Below are positions 21,532 to 33,572 of a DNA stretch of 64,000 bases, one piece after another. Source of the DNA: Mytilus galloprovincialis (lineage: Eukaryota > Mollusca > Bivalvia > Mytilida > Mytilidae); the NCBI RefSeq assembly GCF_965363235.1, contig NC_134844.1, positions 52,386,872 through 52,450,871 of the forward strand, in the 5' to 3' direction. Every line of letters starts with the position of its first letter. Position 1 is the first letter of the stretch. The position numbers and the translations under genes are program-made. The notes beneath the pieces were generated by a model. That model saw only the letters and a program-made list of their open reading frames with translations, made no database searches and was not told the DNA's origin.

Positions 21532-23232
21532 ATGGCAAGCTCTGTACAGCCGTGTGGTGCATGTGAATATCAACATGTCTTCAAACCTGCGTATATATGG
21601 TGTTCAGATTGTGATGAGGGGCTCTGTATAGACTGTAGTAAGCATCATGGAATTTCCAAGTCAACACGAAAACATGTCACTGTACCGATATCAGAATATC
21701 GACAGCTGCCGTCTTACATCACAAATATTAAGCAAACATGTAGTGCACATGAAGAAAAATATCAAATCTACTGCAAAGACCATGAAGAAGTATGTTGCAG
21801 TAAATGCATCGTTGAAAAACACGCGAAATGTCCAAATATTTCCAATATTGATGATATTGTTAAAAACATTAAGACCTCAAATGGTTTTCTAGAAATTCAG
21901 GAAACATTGAATGAAGTTGCTGAAAACATCAAACGGATCCGTCACGATAAAAATGACAATCTAAAATCTTTGTCCGAGAAAAGAAACCAGATCGAATGTG
22001 AAATTCAACGTGTTCGATTAAATATTAATGAACATCTCGATAAAGTACAAAAGAAATTCATATTAGAATTGCACGCGACAGAAAAAAGAGAGGAAACAAA
22101 AATCCTTCAGTTGATGAAAGCTTTAGATGAGCATGAACGTAAAGTTGTCAAGCACCAAGAGAATATAGCAAACATAAAACAACACGCATCAGATCTACAG
22201 ACCTTCCTATCTCTGAAGCAGCTTGAAGGTAATGTTGATGAAAACTGTCAGTTTATTGATTCACTTTCTGAAAGTAATGTTCTTAATCGTGTGGAGATCA
22301 AGTTTAACATTAACACATCATTTACTGACATGGCAAATAGTGTTCTTGAGGTTGGAAATGTATTTATTGACATCTCTAATAGCTCAGTGAACATTGTGAA
22401 GAAAAAACAACAACAAGCTCAGTTGATAGTACCTAAAGTATCCTCAATTGTGCCCATTGAGAATATACAAGTCAAGTTAGAACAGACTATAAACACCGAA
22501 TCATCTTATGTTAGAGGATGTTGCATATTGCCTGATAGTAGATTTGTATTCGCCTATCCTGGTTTAGACAAAGTTACTGTAGTTAAACAAGACGGGACGG
22601 TTGACTTTGTTTTGAATGTAACAGCAGCATGTGGTATAGCGTACAACAATGAGGATACCACTATAGCAATATCATCCCGTTGGAATACCCAAGGCAAACA
22701 AATAACACTAATTGATTTAAAGGGACGAAGAGTAAAGAAAACTTTTTCACCTGGTGGACAAACCGATGGCATAGCAGTGACAAATAATACACTGTTGTAT
22801 CACATTGAAAATAAAGGAATTCGGGCCTTGGATCTGACTGACGAATCAACACGTGATATAACAACGGAGAACATGGACACATTAATCAACATAACTATAT
22901 CTGGAAACAAACTTTATTATTCCAGTTATAAGTATCATACAGTAGTATGCTGCGATCTGCAAGGAACAAAACAATGGACATTCAAAAATGAAAACGTTTT
23001 AAAGAATACATTTGGAATATCAGCTGACAATGCTGGTAATGTGTATGTTGTAGGACGTGGATCAAATAATGTCGTGGTTATCTCCCCTGATGGACAAAAA
23101 CATAGAGAACTATTAACTAAAAGAGATGGTTTAGAATACCCATATTCAATTAACTTTAGAAAGGAAACTAATCAGTTATTGGTTGCAAATGATTGTCAGA
23201 AAGCGTATTTGTATAACGTATCTTGTTATTAA
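21532..23232 (+). CDS. TRIM-like protein B: two B-boxes, coiled coil, NHL-like propeller
   Basis: A complete 566-residue single-exon ORF, collinear with TRIM-A. Zinc ligands are kept: C8, C11, C24, C27, C32, C35, H38/H39 and H48 in B-box 1; C70, H73, C81, H84, C89, C92, H97 and C100 in B-box 2. The coiled coil is at about 105-250 and the propeller from about 325. Differences from A cluster in surface positions (GACEYQHVFKPAY against SVCEYQHVFTTAS at the N-terminus; CKDHEEVCCSKC in B-box 2), so both copies look maintained as coding sequence. There is no RING. The start is fixed by the shared N-terminus and the acceptor at 21,524-21,525. The likely role is as for TRIM-A. Confidence 0.9.
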   Translation: MASSVQPCGACEYQHVFKPAYIWCSDCDEGLCIDCSKHHGISKSTRKHVTVPISEYRQLPSYITNIKQTCSAHEEKYQIYCKDHEEVCCSKCIVEKHAKCPNISNIDDIVKNIKTSNGFLEIQETLNEVAENIKRIRHDKNDNLKSLSEKRNQIECEIQRVRLNINEHLDKVQKKFILELHATEKREETKILQLMKALDEHERKVVKHQENIANIKQHASDLQTFLSLKQLEGNVDENCQFIDSLSESNVLNRVEIKFNINTSFTDMANSVLEVGNVFIDISNSSVNIVKKKQQQAQLIVPKVSSIVPIENIQVKLEQTINTESSYVRGCCILPDSRFVFAYPGLDKVTVVKQDGTVDFVLNVTAACGIAYNNEDTTIAISSRWNTQGKQITLIDLKGRRVKKTFSPGGQTDGIAVTNNTLLYHIENKGIRALDLTDESTRDITTENMDTLINITISGNKLYYSSYKYHTVVCCDLQGTKQWTFKNENVLKNTFGISADNAGNVYVVGRGSNNVVVISPDGQKHRELLTKRDGLEYPYSINFRKETNQLLVANDCQKAYLYNVSCY

Positions 23233-23536
23233 AACACTTAAATATTAGATTTTAATGTAGTATTGAATGAAATGTAAATAGGGAATTTATACAAAAACAC
23301 ATCATTCATGGACTAAAATTGTTTACACTTCTTCTTACAGCGAAATGTTTATTATGTTATTGTTTCTTTTTTTTTTTTTTTTGTAGTAAAAGTAATATGT
23401 TTAGTTAGTATCATTTCGTATTCAGTTTAGGTTAAGTCACTGTTTATGGGATTTATAAATATGCATCGTATTTTAAATCAAAATGGGTCATATATTTTTT
23501 AATGAATTAAACAATTCAAGAAGTTAAAAAAACACT
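23233..23536 (+). other. 3' flank of TRIM-B
   Basis: Matches the TRIM-A 3' flank. It has the same altered proximal signal (GAATGAAATGTAAATAG at 23,265-23,281). The distal ATTAAA of A is AGTAAA here (about 23,385). A long T-run lies at about 23,368-23,382. Confidence 0.45.
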
Positions 23537-23949
23537 TAAAAGAGACGAACGATACCAGAGGGGCATTCAAACTCATAGATCGAAAACTGACAACAAAATA
23601 GCTAAAAAAAAAAAACAGAATAGTTATAGTGCATAAGATAAAATATAGGAAACTCAAAACTTAGCAACACGAACCCCGCCATATATAATGGGAATGATCT
23701 CAGGTGCTCCGTAAGGGTGAGCAGACACCTTTTTTCAAATATAGCAACTGTCGTGTAGCTCATTTTATTACAAAACTGGTAGATATTCTTATTCGGTGGG
23801 TCAAATTATTGAAAAGGGAATTGGATTGTAGTTACGACATAAGCAACATATCTGATATCATCTGTGAAACGGTTATTCCATAATGGTCAACCAATTCGTG
23901 ATGGCGTCCTTAAAATTCAAGGGAAGATTTAAACTTCACTCCTTTGAAC
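23537..23949 (-). mobile_element. 3' fragment of a Penelope-like retroelement, block B copy
   Basis: Same fragment and same position relative to TRIM as 7,196-7,628 in block A, so the two are one insertion inherited by duplication. The complement contains the 3' terminal sequence, the GGTGCTCCG block and the last part of the RT frame. Non-coding fossil. Confidence 0.65.
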
Positions 23950-24369
23950 TCTTGGTTAATAGCTTCCTTGGGACTTGAGTGTCAGCTGACAAGCAAGGGA
24001 TTTTTATATATAAGTAACAGTCATGGTACATAATTAGAACAATACCACTGAGAAATTGATTGACTTACTTTCTGAATAATACATACAAAAGCAAAGACAT
24101 GCATGGAACACACAACTGCTAGCTTTTCTCATACATTTATCTTTTTATCTAAGGAATGAGTGAAATTTGTATGTATCATCTATATAGGTAACTGATTACC
24201 TGTACTGTGAAGATATAATGAGAGTGCTTCAAAACGGATAACCAAAACTACTCAATGTTACATTGGAGACTATAGTATGATTGACTGCACATCATTGACC
24301 TTAGAAAGTAAATTTGCACATAGACCCAACTGTATTCTACCGTGTAATAAATAGTATCCGTAAACATCG

Positions 24370-25690
24370 ATAGTGTTGCCTGCTTAAAAAAGATTTACAG
24401 TCACAAATTTAAAAAGTTAAAGGAAGTAGCCGAAAACATCGAAAACAGCTGTTAAAAGTAGCAATTTGAAAGCATTGTCCGAAAAAAACCTATATTTCTA
24501 TCAGAGAATCAAAATCTACCCGATTACATTACAAATATTAAGCAGACATGTAGTTGTAGTATACATGATGAAAATTATCAGATTTACTGCAATGAACATA
24601 CATGCCCGTGTTGTAGTGAGTGCATCGTTGAAAACACAAAAAATGTCAAAATATTTACAATCTCTTGATAATGGAAACTAATGAAACATTTAATGAAGTT
24701 GCTGAAAACATCAAACGGATTCGTCAACATAAAAATGGCAACCTGAAAACATTGTCCGAAAAAATAAAATACAGATTGAATGTGAAACTGAACAGTTTCG
24801 GTTCAATATCAATCATCAGCTTTATAAATTGTAAGAAAACTTCACATCAGAATTGTATGAGACAGAAAAAAGGAGAAAAACAAAAATCCATCAGTTAATG
24901 AAAGATTTAGATGAGCTTGGAAGTAAAGTTGTAAAGCACCAAAAAGAACATTGCAAACACACAACAACGCCCATTAGATCTACGGACATTTCTAGCTCTG
25001 AAACAACTTGAAGGTGATGTTCATGAAAAATATCAGTCCGTTGATTTAATAACGAAAAGCGGTGTAACAAACAACCGTGATGATAACACTGTAGTGATAA
25101 CATCCTGTTGGAACTTCATTGTCAATTAAACTAAAAATATATTCAACGAAACGAAATGTGAAGAAAACCTATCCTTTTGGATAACAATTGGCATAGCGGC
25201 AACAAATAAAACAATGCTGTACCATTAAAACAAAACAAAAGCAATTCAAGCCATGGGTAGTACTGACCCAATCAACACCGTGAACACAGAAATCAGCATA
25301 ACTATATCTGGACACACTTTATTTTAGTAATCATTATCATACAGTAGTATCTGACAAATTACAAGGAATAAAAACAATGACATTCGAACATAACAATGTT
25401 TTGAGGTTTTCTGCTGGATTATCTGCTGACAAAGATGGTAATGTGTATGTTAAAGGGAATTAAACGGAGATTGTTGTACTGATCTCACCTGATAGAGACA
25501 AATATAAAAAAAAAACCTTTAGCTATATCAGAGGGTTTTAAATCGCCATGCTCAATTAACTTAATAAGATTAGCCAGTCAATTGGTGGTTACAGATTCAA
25601 AAATTACACTGATCCCTACAACCTATCCAGAATTTTAAACCACTGCAAATGTATCAAAATACACTATTAAAGATTGAAATAAAAACATAT
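24370..25690 (+). pseudogene. TRIM-like pseudogene B'
   Basis: Near-identical partner of A'. It shows the same disordered arrangement (short coiled-coil piece, then B-box 2 at about 24,505-24,660, then coiled coil again, then propeller fragments). It retains about 110 bp at 25,390-25,505 that A' has lost, with readable remnants such as GLSADKDGNVYV. No intact frame exceeds about 80 codons. Confidence 0.8.
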
Positions 25691-26364
25691 AACTATGAAG
25701 AAAGACATTTTTTAGCATTTCTTTAAGTGTAAACTATTTTTTAACTTTATTTTTTAATTGAAATAGTATGTACGTTTTGTTTGTCTATTTTCGTGTACAA
25801 TTTTCAACCGATAGATTATTCTGTATCCGTGGGATACATTTGGTTTTTGGTCAAAATAGGGCTTGTGATTTTCCTAGGACAGGATAGGTAAATATAATAA
25901 AAAGAAAATATGTGATAGCGTATGTTTATAGATCCGAGTTTAAATTCATAGAACTAACTTGATACATTATTGAATTAAGCCAATTGAGAAATTGATCGAA
26001 TTCCAATAATTGGTATTTAACGCTACTTCTAATTTGTTTCTGCTTTAGACAAACTTGCAATTCTTGTCGAAAATAAGGTCAGAGTTAAACTTGATGGATT
26101 CCAACTAACAACCTAGGTAGTGACAGGCTTGTGCTACAGTAAAATAATATTTTGACTACTACGTCCACGTGGCTATTAAGACCAAAAGAAGTTGATTGAT
26201 TCATCTAATGTATGAGTAAAGTTTGTATGACAAGTATAATATTTTCAAGTAAATTAAATGAATGATTGATTGTTGGTTGCTTAACGTCTATTGGCAAATA
26301 TTTTAAATTAAATGACAAACTATGTCTGCATCATATAGGAATGTTACATAAAGGGTAAACTTAA
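25691..26364. other. Intergenic DNA shared with block A
   Basis: Collinear with 9,180-9,930, with small insertions and deletions. The GATTGATTGTTGGTTGC dispersed repeat is at 26,265-26,300. No gene seen. Confidence 0.5.
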
Positions 26365-26525
26365 GAAATAATTATTTCATGCCATGCTCTATATTCATTT
26401 TAACATGGGTAGACATTATATATGTTAATATCTTATTACCGAGCGTTAGCGAGGTATCAAATGTTTACAAATATAATGCCTACCCATGTTAAAATGAGCT
26501 TCGAGCATGGCATGATATAATTATT
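26365..26525. repeat. Inverted repeat around ACCGAGCGTTAGCGAGGT
   Basis: The arm at 26,367-26,432 (AATTATTTCATGCCATGC...CATGGGTAGACATTATAT) is repeated in reverse complement at 26,458-26,525, with a near-palindromic centre TACCGAGCGTTAGCGAGGTA at 26,437-26,456. Related half-arms occur at 16,600-16,650 and 32,860-32,910. It looks like a foldback repeat. Its centre is the empty site of the Kolobok insertion in block A. Confidence 0.65.
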
Positions 26526-28064
26526 TCGATTCTAATAGGAATATTTTGAACTTTTCTACTTCGAAGCGGACCTATAGTAGACGCTTGAAATGTCGCCATT
26601 TTGATGTGATGAACAAAAACGTTATAGAAAAATCAACAGTTTGTTAATAAAAAAAAGAACAGAAACATTTAAACTTACTTTTGGAATGTTTTATTTAATT
26701 TTCTAGCGAACAACAGCAACAAAAATGTCCATTTTGATCTCTGGCGTTGTTCAAAATTCATCTGACGTTGCAGTTTCAATTGTGACGTCAATCACGTGCA
26801 GCCCATTTTCTATTCGAATTAGAAAATGGCTTTGTACCCAAAGCTAAAGAAGAACGTCATATTAGAAAGATTAATTAATGTTAGACATTAAAATATTGTT
26901 TGATTTCAGTTTTTGTCGGGAACTGATAAAATATACCTTATCAAATTCATAATAATTTCCAAAATCTTGCATTATCAGACATAAGTATTTTCTCATTTTC
27001 CAAAAACTAAAGAAGCGAAAGATACCAAATGTTCATTCAAATTCATACATCGAAAATAAACCGACAGCACCAAAGCAAAGAATGACAAAAAGGTGAACAA
27101 CAGTATACGAGCACAAAAAGCTAACACCAAACAAAGATTTGTTTCTATTTTCAATTCAAATATGTAAACAGTATTTACGTCGATACGTATCTATTACTGA
27201 TTAGAAATTCAAATGTTCTTTGTCTATCTTTGTTAATCTTTATTTCATAACATACTTATGAATCAAATATTTATCTTGTCAAAGCTTTTTGAAAAATGAA
27301 CCTGTAACAAAATACCTAATAGAATCAATCCGATAATTTTTTTTTTATGATATAATTATCAAGCATTGCAAAAGTAACCTAAAACAAATTGTATTGAATA
27401 CTTCACAGATTGAATAGTACAGCTCATGTAAATGTCTTACATTGTTCATATAGGGTAACCTACCTAAATTTGAGTTGACAAGTTTGATTTAGTTTGAGTA
27501 TTTCTAGATTATGAAAGTCTTCGAATTTAACCTTTTACTCAGTTCTAGTAGATAATCTCGACATAACTAACTAGCCATCATTCCTTTCACATGTTTCAAA
27601 AGATAACGAATAGTACTTTACCACTAACAAACTGTTCGCTATTATAACATGTGAATATATGAGTGAACAATCTTTTTTCAAAAGTTAAATATTGCATAAG
27701 AATATATCTAACTAAGCCAAGGTAATATGTCTTAAAAAAGAATTTTCAAATGACAATTGATGAAAGAGGGACGAAAGATACCAGAGGGAGAGTCAAACTT
27801 ATAGACAAAAAATAAACTGACAACGCCATGGCTAAAAATAAAAAGACAAAAAGACAAAATAATAGTACACAACATAGAAAAACTAAAGACTAAGCAAAAA
27901 ATAATTTGGCATTTTATTATGATAAAGATAGATAGATGTTTTAAATACCGGCAACCTTAATGAATATTTAGAATGAAAACATGTTAATGTAATTTGAAAG
28001 ATAAAACTGCTTTGTACTACATGTATATCTGCTTAGATGAGTTTTTAACGTGTTCATTGGTTCA
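26526..28064. other. Block-B-specific non-coding stretch with retroelement tails
   Basis: Absent from block A, where GCGTTAGC is joined directly to AGTCCACAGG at 13,654. It contains two reverse-oriented remnants of the RT-element 3' tail, about 27,010-27,140 and 27,765-27,895 (GGGACGAAAGATACCAGAGG at the second). No gene seen. Confidence 0.5.
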
Positions 28065-28450
28065 CAGTCCACAGGAATAAATTTCATCATATCCTGCCAC
28101 TATTGTCTTGTCCAGAGACTCATACATGTCATAAGTGTCGCGTGTTTAGCATGAAACAGCAAATAGCAAGTTTAAAACCTTTTGTTTCACCCGCTTTAAT
28201 TTCATACAAATTTTTGATTTCCAGCAACCGAAGGAACTCGCTACCACGAGACCACGTAGACGATTTATGCGTTTTGATACGGGTTATGTTCTTGTGATAC
28301 ATTTTATGATGGTATGCTTCTAAACCCCTAACGGTAGTGATTGTACTTGATTTTCATATGATGAAGACATAATCTTTCAATCAGTAAATGTCAGTAACTG
28401 TAACTGCTTGTAGTCATTTGGTAATTTATTTATCATTGTCAATTAATTTA

Positions 28451-29087
28451 GGTAGCAATACACAGTTAGAACTTTAGTTTCGCATTATGGCCCCTGTGAA
28501 TTTTTTAAATATGAAAGTTTTTGCACAATAAAATTGATTTTTAGATAATTGAAGAATTAATAGCCTTCTAAGTGGGTTTATATGAACATTTAGATTGTTT
28601 TTCACATGTTTTATAGGCCACTTATATGATCGACAGTCCGTATTTTCCTATCCGTACCGTCCATAGGTCCATACATTATTGTAGTGTTTATCAACAAAGA
28701 TTTTGCGCTCGATCTTTTCAATTCAATTTTATGGAAAAACGAGCAGAAATGCATATGATTTTTTTTTTTTACCACTTGATAGATATAACCCCTGGATTCA
28801 GAAAAGGTATCACTGTAATTTAGACCAAATTTGGAAACTTTTGTGACATGTTCACCTCCCTTTTTTCTATATTTTGTATCTGATGAAGAAATGAAGATTG
28901 GTGCCATAGTTACACCCAAAAAGGGATTATATTTCACCCTTATGACCATTAGAAATCAAATCTATGGAAGATTCTCTTTCTATAAGTATATACATGAATA
29001 ACACACATATAAAGCCGTCTTTGTTAGACAGGAGTAGAAAGAGGGTGTTTAAAAATTATGAGTGTCAATTTACTGTGTATTGCTACC
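28451..29087. mobile_element. TTA-flanked MITE with GGTAGCAATACACAGT ends
   Basis: Perfect 16-bp terminal inverted repeats (28,451-28,466 and 29,072-29,087) flanked by TTA at 28,448-28,450 and 29,088-29,090. Block A has the uninterrupted site near 14,020-14,035. A 3-bp TTA duplication fits the PIF/Harbinger superfamily. The 112-codon open frame on the minus strand inside (28,611-28,949) has no transposase motif, so I treat the element as non-autonomous. Confidence 0.75.
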
Positions 29088-29516
29088 TTATTGTCTGTTG
29101 TTACCTATTCTGATATCGGACTCGGACTTGTTTTAAACTAAGTTTTACTGTGCGTTTTGCTATGTGTTTCTTTTTTATTCTACATTGGCAAGATATATAG
29201 AAGGAGGATTGAGATCTCACAAAACATAACCCCGCCACATGTTGTCTGTATGTGCGTATGCCAAGTCAAAAATTTGCAAATTTAGTGGTTGTCGTTTGTT
29301 GATGTTACATATTTGTTTTTGTTCAATTTTTGTACATAACTTAGGCCGTTAGTTTTCTCGATTAAAATTGTTGTTCATGTATCATTTCGTGGCCTTTTAT
29401 AGCTGACCATGCGGTTATGGATTTGCTCATTGTTGAAGACCGTATGGTGACGTATATTTGTTTATTTCTGTGTCTCTTATGGGGATTTGTTTCATAGGCA
29501 ATTATATCAAATCGTT

Positions 29517-30744
29517 TTTATGTTTTACCCCACCGCATTTTTAATTTTAGTTCATTATGAGATGATTTCAGCTTTCCAATTGTGAACTTTCCATTTCTAA
29601 GTAGCAACATTCCAGCAGCACCTGCATACGGGGTATATATCTCCCAATTGATACGATATTCCCGTGCTTGCGTTTCCTATCATGATTTTCTTGATAGAGG
29701 GTTACTGCTCACAAGGAAGCTATTAAACCAAGAGTTCCAAATGGTGAAGTTGAAATCATCCCTTCGTAAATTTTACGGACGCCATCACGAGTTGGTTGAT
29801 CGTTATGGAATAACCGTTTCACAAATGATATCGGATATGTTCCTTACGTCGTAACTACAATCCCCTTCCCTTTCATGAATGTGACCACCGAATTAGACTA
29901 TTTACCGGATTTGTAATTACATAAGCAACACGACGGGTGCCACATGTGGAGCAGGATCTGCTTACCCTTCCGGAGCACCTGAGATCACCCCTAGTTTTTG
30001 GTGGGGTTCGTGTTGTTTATTCTTTAGTTTTCTATGTTGTGTCATGTGTGCTATTGTTTTCTGTTTGTCTTTTTCATTTTTGGCCATGGCGTTGTCAGTT
30101 TATATTAGATTTGTGAGTTTGACTGTCCCTTTGGTATCTTTCGTCCCTCTTTTGTTGGAGTTTAGTGTGACGTTAATTTTCACTGAACCAGTATACAATT
30201 ATATTTAGGGGCCAGCTGATGAGTTCTAATGAGACAACTATCTATCTTAGTCACAATGTCTGAAAGGTTACAATTATATGTCAAAGTACGGCCTTCAACA
30301 CAAAGCATTGGTTCACACTGAAATACAAGTTAACATTAAAGGGCCCCATAATGACTAGTGTAAAACATTTCAAACATGCAGGAAAACCTATATAACAATT
30401 GAGAAATGAGAAACACTTATAATCATCGCAAAGTACTCGATGATGTCATCAAATTATTGTTGTAATTGATCTAATTGTAATTGCTTTTAATCGAAAACTT
30501 TGACAACTACATCGAATAATGTTATCAGTTACAATCAAATAGGGTTACAGATTATGATTACCTCGTCCCTAATAAGCATATATAATAAATAGCAACACGA
30601 AAGACAATAGACATTCATATAAATATGTAGAGGGGTAGTGTATAATTTCCTGAAATAAAAACATAAGTTTAAGAAAGAAGCTCCTTCTTTTCTATATTTT
30701 ACTTGTTTTAATGACGAAGTCAAATAAGAACATTATATATCCGA
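29517..30744 (+). mobile_element. Penelope-like RT fragment plus tail and a second repeat
   Basis: Inserted in block B relative to block A (empty at about 14,457-14,462; CGTT appears on both sides). From about 29,555 it carries the C-terminal part of a reverse transcriptase frame (readable 29,582-29,854, including YGVYISQLIRYSRAC and FYGRHHELVDRYG), then the non-coding tail to about 30,158 ending ATCTTTCGTCCCTCTTTT. 30,159-30,420 is a different dispersed repeat related to 4,200-4,620 and 59,060-59,480. The RT core is missing, so this is a 5'-truncated fossil. Confidence 0.65.
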
Positions 30745-32644
30745 AACGTTATGTCTTGTGTGTTTGAGGGTAGTATAAATTCTAATAATATTGTCTGAGT
30801 GCATCTATTATTTATTTAATTAATGTATATACACAGTTTTCTAAAAAAAAAAACAACAAGTAAAGGTTGACAAAACCATGACTATGTCTCTTCTATGGTA
30901 ATTTTGGTGCCATCGAACAAACGATGAAATAAATGCATGAAGTATAAAGATAATTTATAATGGTTTTAAGTATCCACCCCACGTCCCTAAACAATGGACC
31001 ATTTCAACGTAATAACGAATGCCCATGTCCTACTTTATATGGCACACCGCCATTGTAAGATTATTTTCCGAAATTGTCAAGTGCTCCCCGCCATACAGTA
31101 CTTATGTACATTAGGATTATAAAATCTTATGATTATTGCAATGTAAACAATAGATGTATTTACATTTTGCTGTCAGTATAGGGGACAGTTAAATATCTCG
31201 TGATGGTTTATCTAGTCAACTTCATACAGTTGATAAACATCTTAACAGATTTGAAAAATATATCCTCGAAGTGCAGACTATTGAGTTGTAAATCTTGTTG
31301 ATATATGAAATGTGTATTGGAAATGTCTTTTTCATAATTTTCTCTTTAAATCAGTACTTTTAATATTATAGAGCGGTTGACGACTGTCGCAATGTAGTTT
31401 CTGTATCGGTAATTAATCTCTTTAGAGAATGGGAAACGCAATTATTAAAATGTCGAATACACTTGGAAATAAACTCATCATAGATACCAGGATTGAAATT
31501 TTACATTTACGCCAGACAGAAGATGTATAGTCCATGTTATGCAGATGCTGGTTGAATGTTGGTTGTCCGCAAGAAGAAATGAAAACTAAGTTCACATTGG
31601 GTTAACTGAAATCGTCACTATATTTGTTGTAAATTTTAGTTCTTATCTGACTTCAATTGTAACTTTCTTATATGTAGTCAAGATATTGATTTAGAAAATA
31701 TTATCTGAGAGTAAGCGAAAGCTACTGTAAACCAACAAATGTTCACGAGCGAATTATAAAGGTCACTGTCGCGAGTATGAAAATAACGCTAATTTGCATC
31801 TTCCAAATATAGGAAACCTAAATTTTTCTATATATTTGTGTTTGCTCTTTGGTCGGGTTGTTGTCCTTTCAACATATTCATCATTTCCATTCTCTTTTTT
31901 ATAAAAAGTAAAATCACAAAAATACGGAACTCCAAGGAAAATTCAAAAAGGAATGTCCCCAATCAAATGGCAAAATCAAAAGTTCAAACAAAACAAACGA
32001 ATGGATAACAACTGTCATATTCCTGACTTGGTAAAGGCATTTTCTAATGAAGAAAATGGTGGATTGAACCTGGTTTTATAGCTAGCTAAACCTCTCACTT
32101 GTATGACAGTCATATCAAATTATGTGAATATATCAGGGAAATATATATAGATTAAGTCAAAATTAACAAGAAATAACTTAACTCGAAATATGTTGTATAA
32201 GAGTAATATGTAACGGGAATGACCAATTGTAAGATGATGATTTTAGTTTAATCAACTTTTTTCAGTTTGATTTTTTTTTCATTTAATAACTACATACGCA
32301 TGTGTAAACTAAATACATTTGAAATTAAACGGCATTTAAACATCATTGTTTATCATTTTACATATTAGCAAAAATCCGATATGTTTTCCATAATTTGATT
32401 CTGTATACAATTTTCTAGAATGTCTCTTTCAACATATGTTTGTCCATATGCAGTCGTCAATGACGGTCGTGTTGGCTTATATCGTGTCACATAATTGTTT
32501 TAACGGATCAAAAAGCAAAGCAATGTGAGGTAAATTGTTAGATGATGATTTTGATTTTTGATTTTTGATTTTTAAAGTTTTATTCATTTTCATAACTATG
32601 GGAAATCAAAAAATAGATTGTAAAAACTATACACTAATTTTATA
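30745..32644. other. Non-coding part of block B, paralogous to 14,465-16,349
   Basis: High similarity to block A throughout. The AATCAAATGG/GAATGGATAACAACTG dispersed repeat is at about 31,940-32,130. No gene seen. Confidence 0.55.
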
Positions 32645-32762
32645 AAATTTCAAGTTAAGCGCCATTTTAACATCATTGATAACAGACATTTGTATTTGCT
32701 GTCGATACATTGGACTTTCAAATATATAGTGATAACTTTATCAGAACGCCATCAAGGCATAG
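32645..32762 (+). promoter_or_regulatory. Putative promoter/5' non-coding exon of TRIM-C
   Basis: The AGCGCCATTTT box is at 32,658-32,668 and an AG|GTAATTAC donor at 32,761-32,763. The predicted intron reaches the acceptor at 33,568-33,569, three bases before the TRIM-C ATG. It is near-identical to the orphan exon at 16,350-16,500 but lacks about 30 bp just before the donor. Confidence 0.4.
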
Positions 32763-33334
32763 GTAATTACATAGTTTCTTCATATGTTTGTAATAATATT
32801 TGAATATTAGGAATAACATAAACCGCTAACCCTCAGTGTAAAATATTGACAAATATAATACTTATCCATGTTAAAATGAGCATGCATAAGGACATGAAGG
32901 AGTTATTTTTTTTTATTATAATTGGCATTTCATGTGTTTACTATGGTTTCTGTTTATATTGTATTACATACATTGCGGTGAAAAAAGTTGAGAAAGTGAG
33001 ACAGATTACGAATACTTTGAGACCCCAGGGGAAAGTTGAAAGCGGGCGCCATTATATAGCAGAATGTTAGGAATGTGTATATGATAGAATCCTATTCTTT
33101 GAATGGGAATATAATGTAAGCTGGTGCGATTTTAGAGGGGAAATATATACGTTTGCATACAAGTTAGTCATATGTTGTACCTAAGATTACAAAGTATACA
33201 ACTCAACACATACGATTATGAACAACACTAAATAGGCAACAATTAGTGTATGCTTTTAAACTTTTAGGAATTTTGGTCCTTAATACTCTTCAACTTCGTA
33301 CTTTTTTTGGCCTTTTAAACTTTTTTGGATTAGA

Positions 33335-33378
33335 GCGTCACTGATGAGTCTTTTGTAGACGAAACGCGCGTCTGGAGT
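33335..33378 (+). ncRNA. Predicted hammerhead ribozyme (type I, short stem III)
   Basis: All core elements are in order: stem I strand GCGTCA (33,335-33,340), CTGATGA (33,341-33,347), stem II GTCT/AGAC with loop TTTGT, GAAA (33,361-33,364), a very short CGCGC stem III, and cleavage triplet GTC (33,370-33,372) followed by TGGAGT, which re-pairs with GCGTCA (one mismatch). Hammerheads with this short stem III are known from Penelope-like elements and metazoan retrozymes. It lies within the predicted 5' intron of TRIM-C, same strand, in a dispersed repeat of about 33,240-33,415. Activity is untested. Confidence 0.7.
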
Positions 33379-33572
33379 ATATTATACAAAATTTAGTCCT
33401 GGGTATCTATGATGAGTTTTTTTTCAATGGTTAATTTCGTATTGTTCTGTATTGAAAATAGTGGTTAAATATACTGGACAGCTGCATTTTTTGTCCAATT
33501 TAGTCCAGAAATCACAACAATAACATTTTACACACCTTTAAATGTAAATAAGTTATTATTCTTTTTTAGAAT

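Noticed and set aside
28611-28949. 112-codon frame inside the TTA-flanked MITE
   Set aside because: No transposase signature, opposite frame also open; the element is best seen as non-autonomous.
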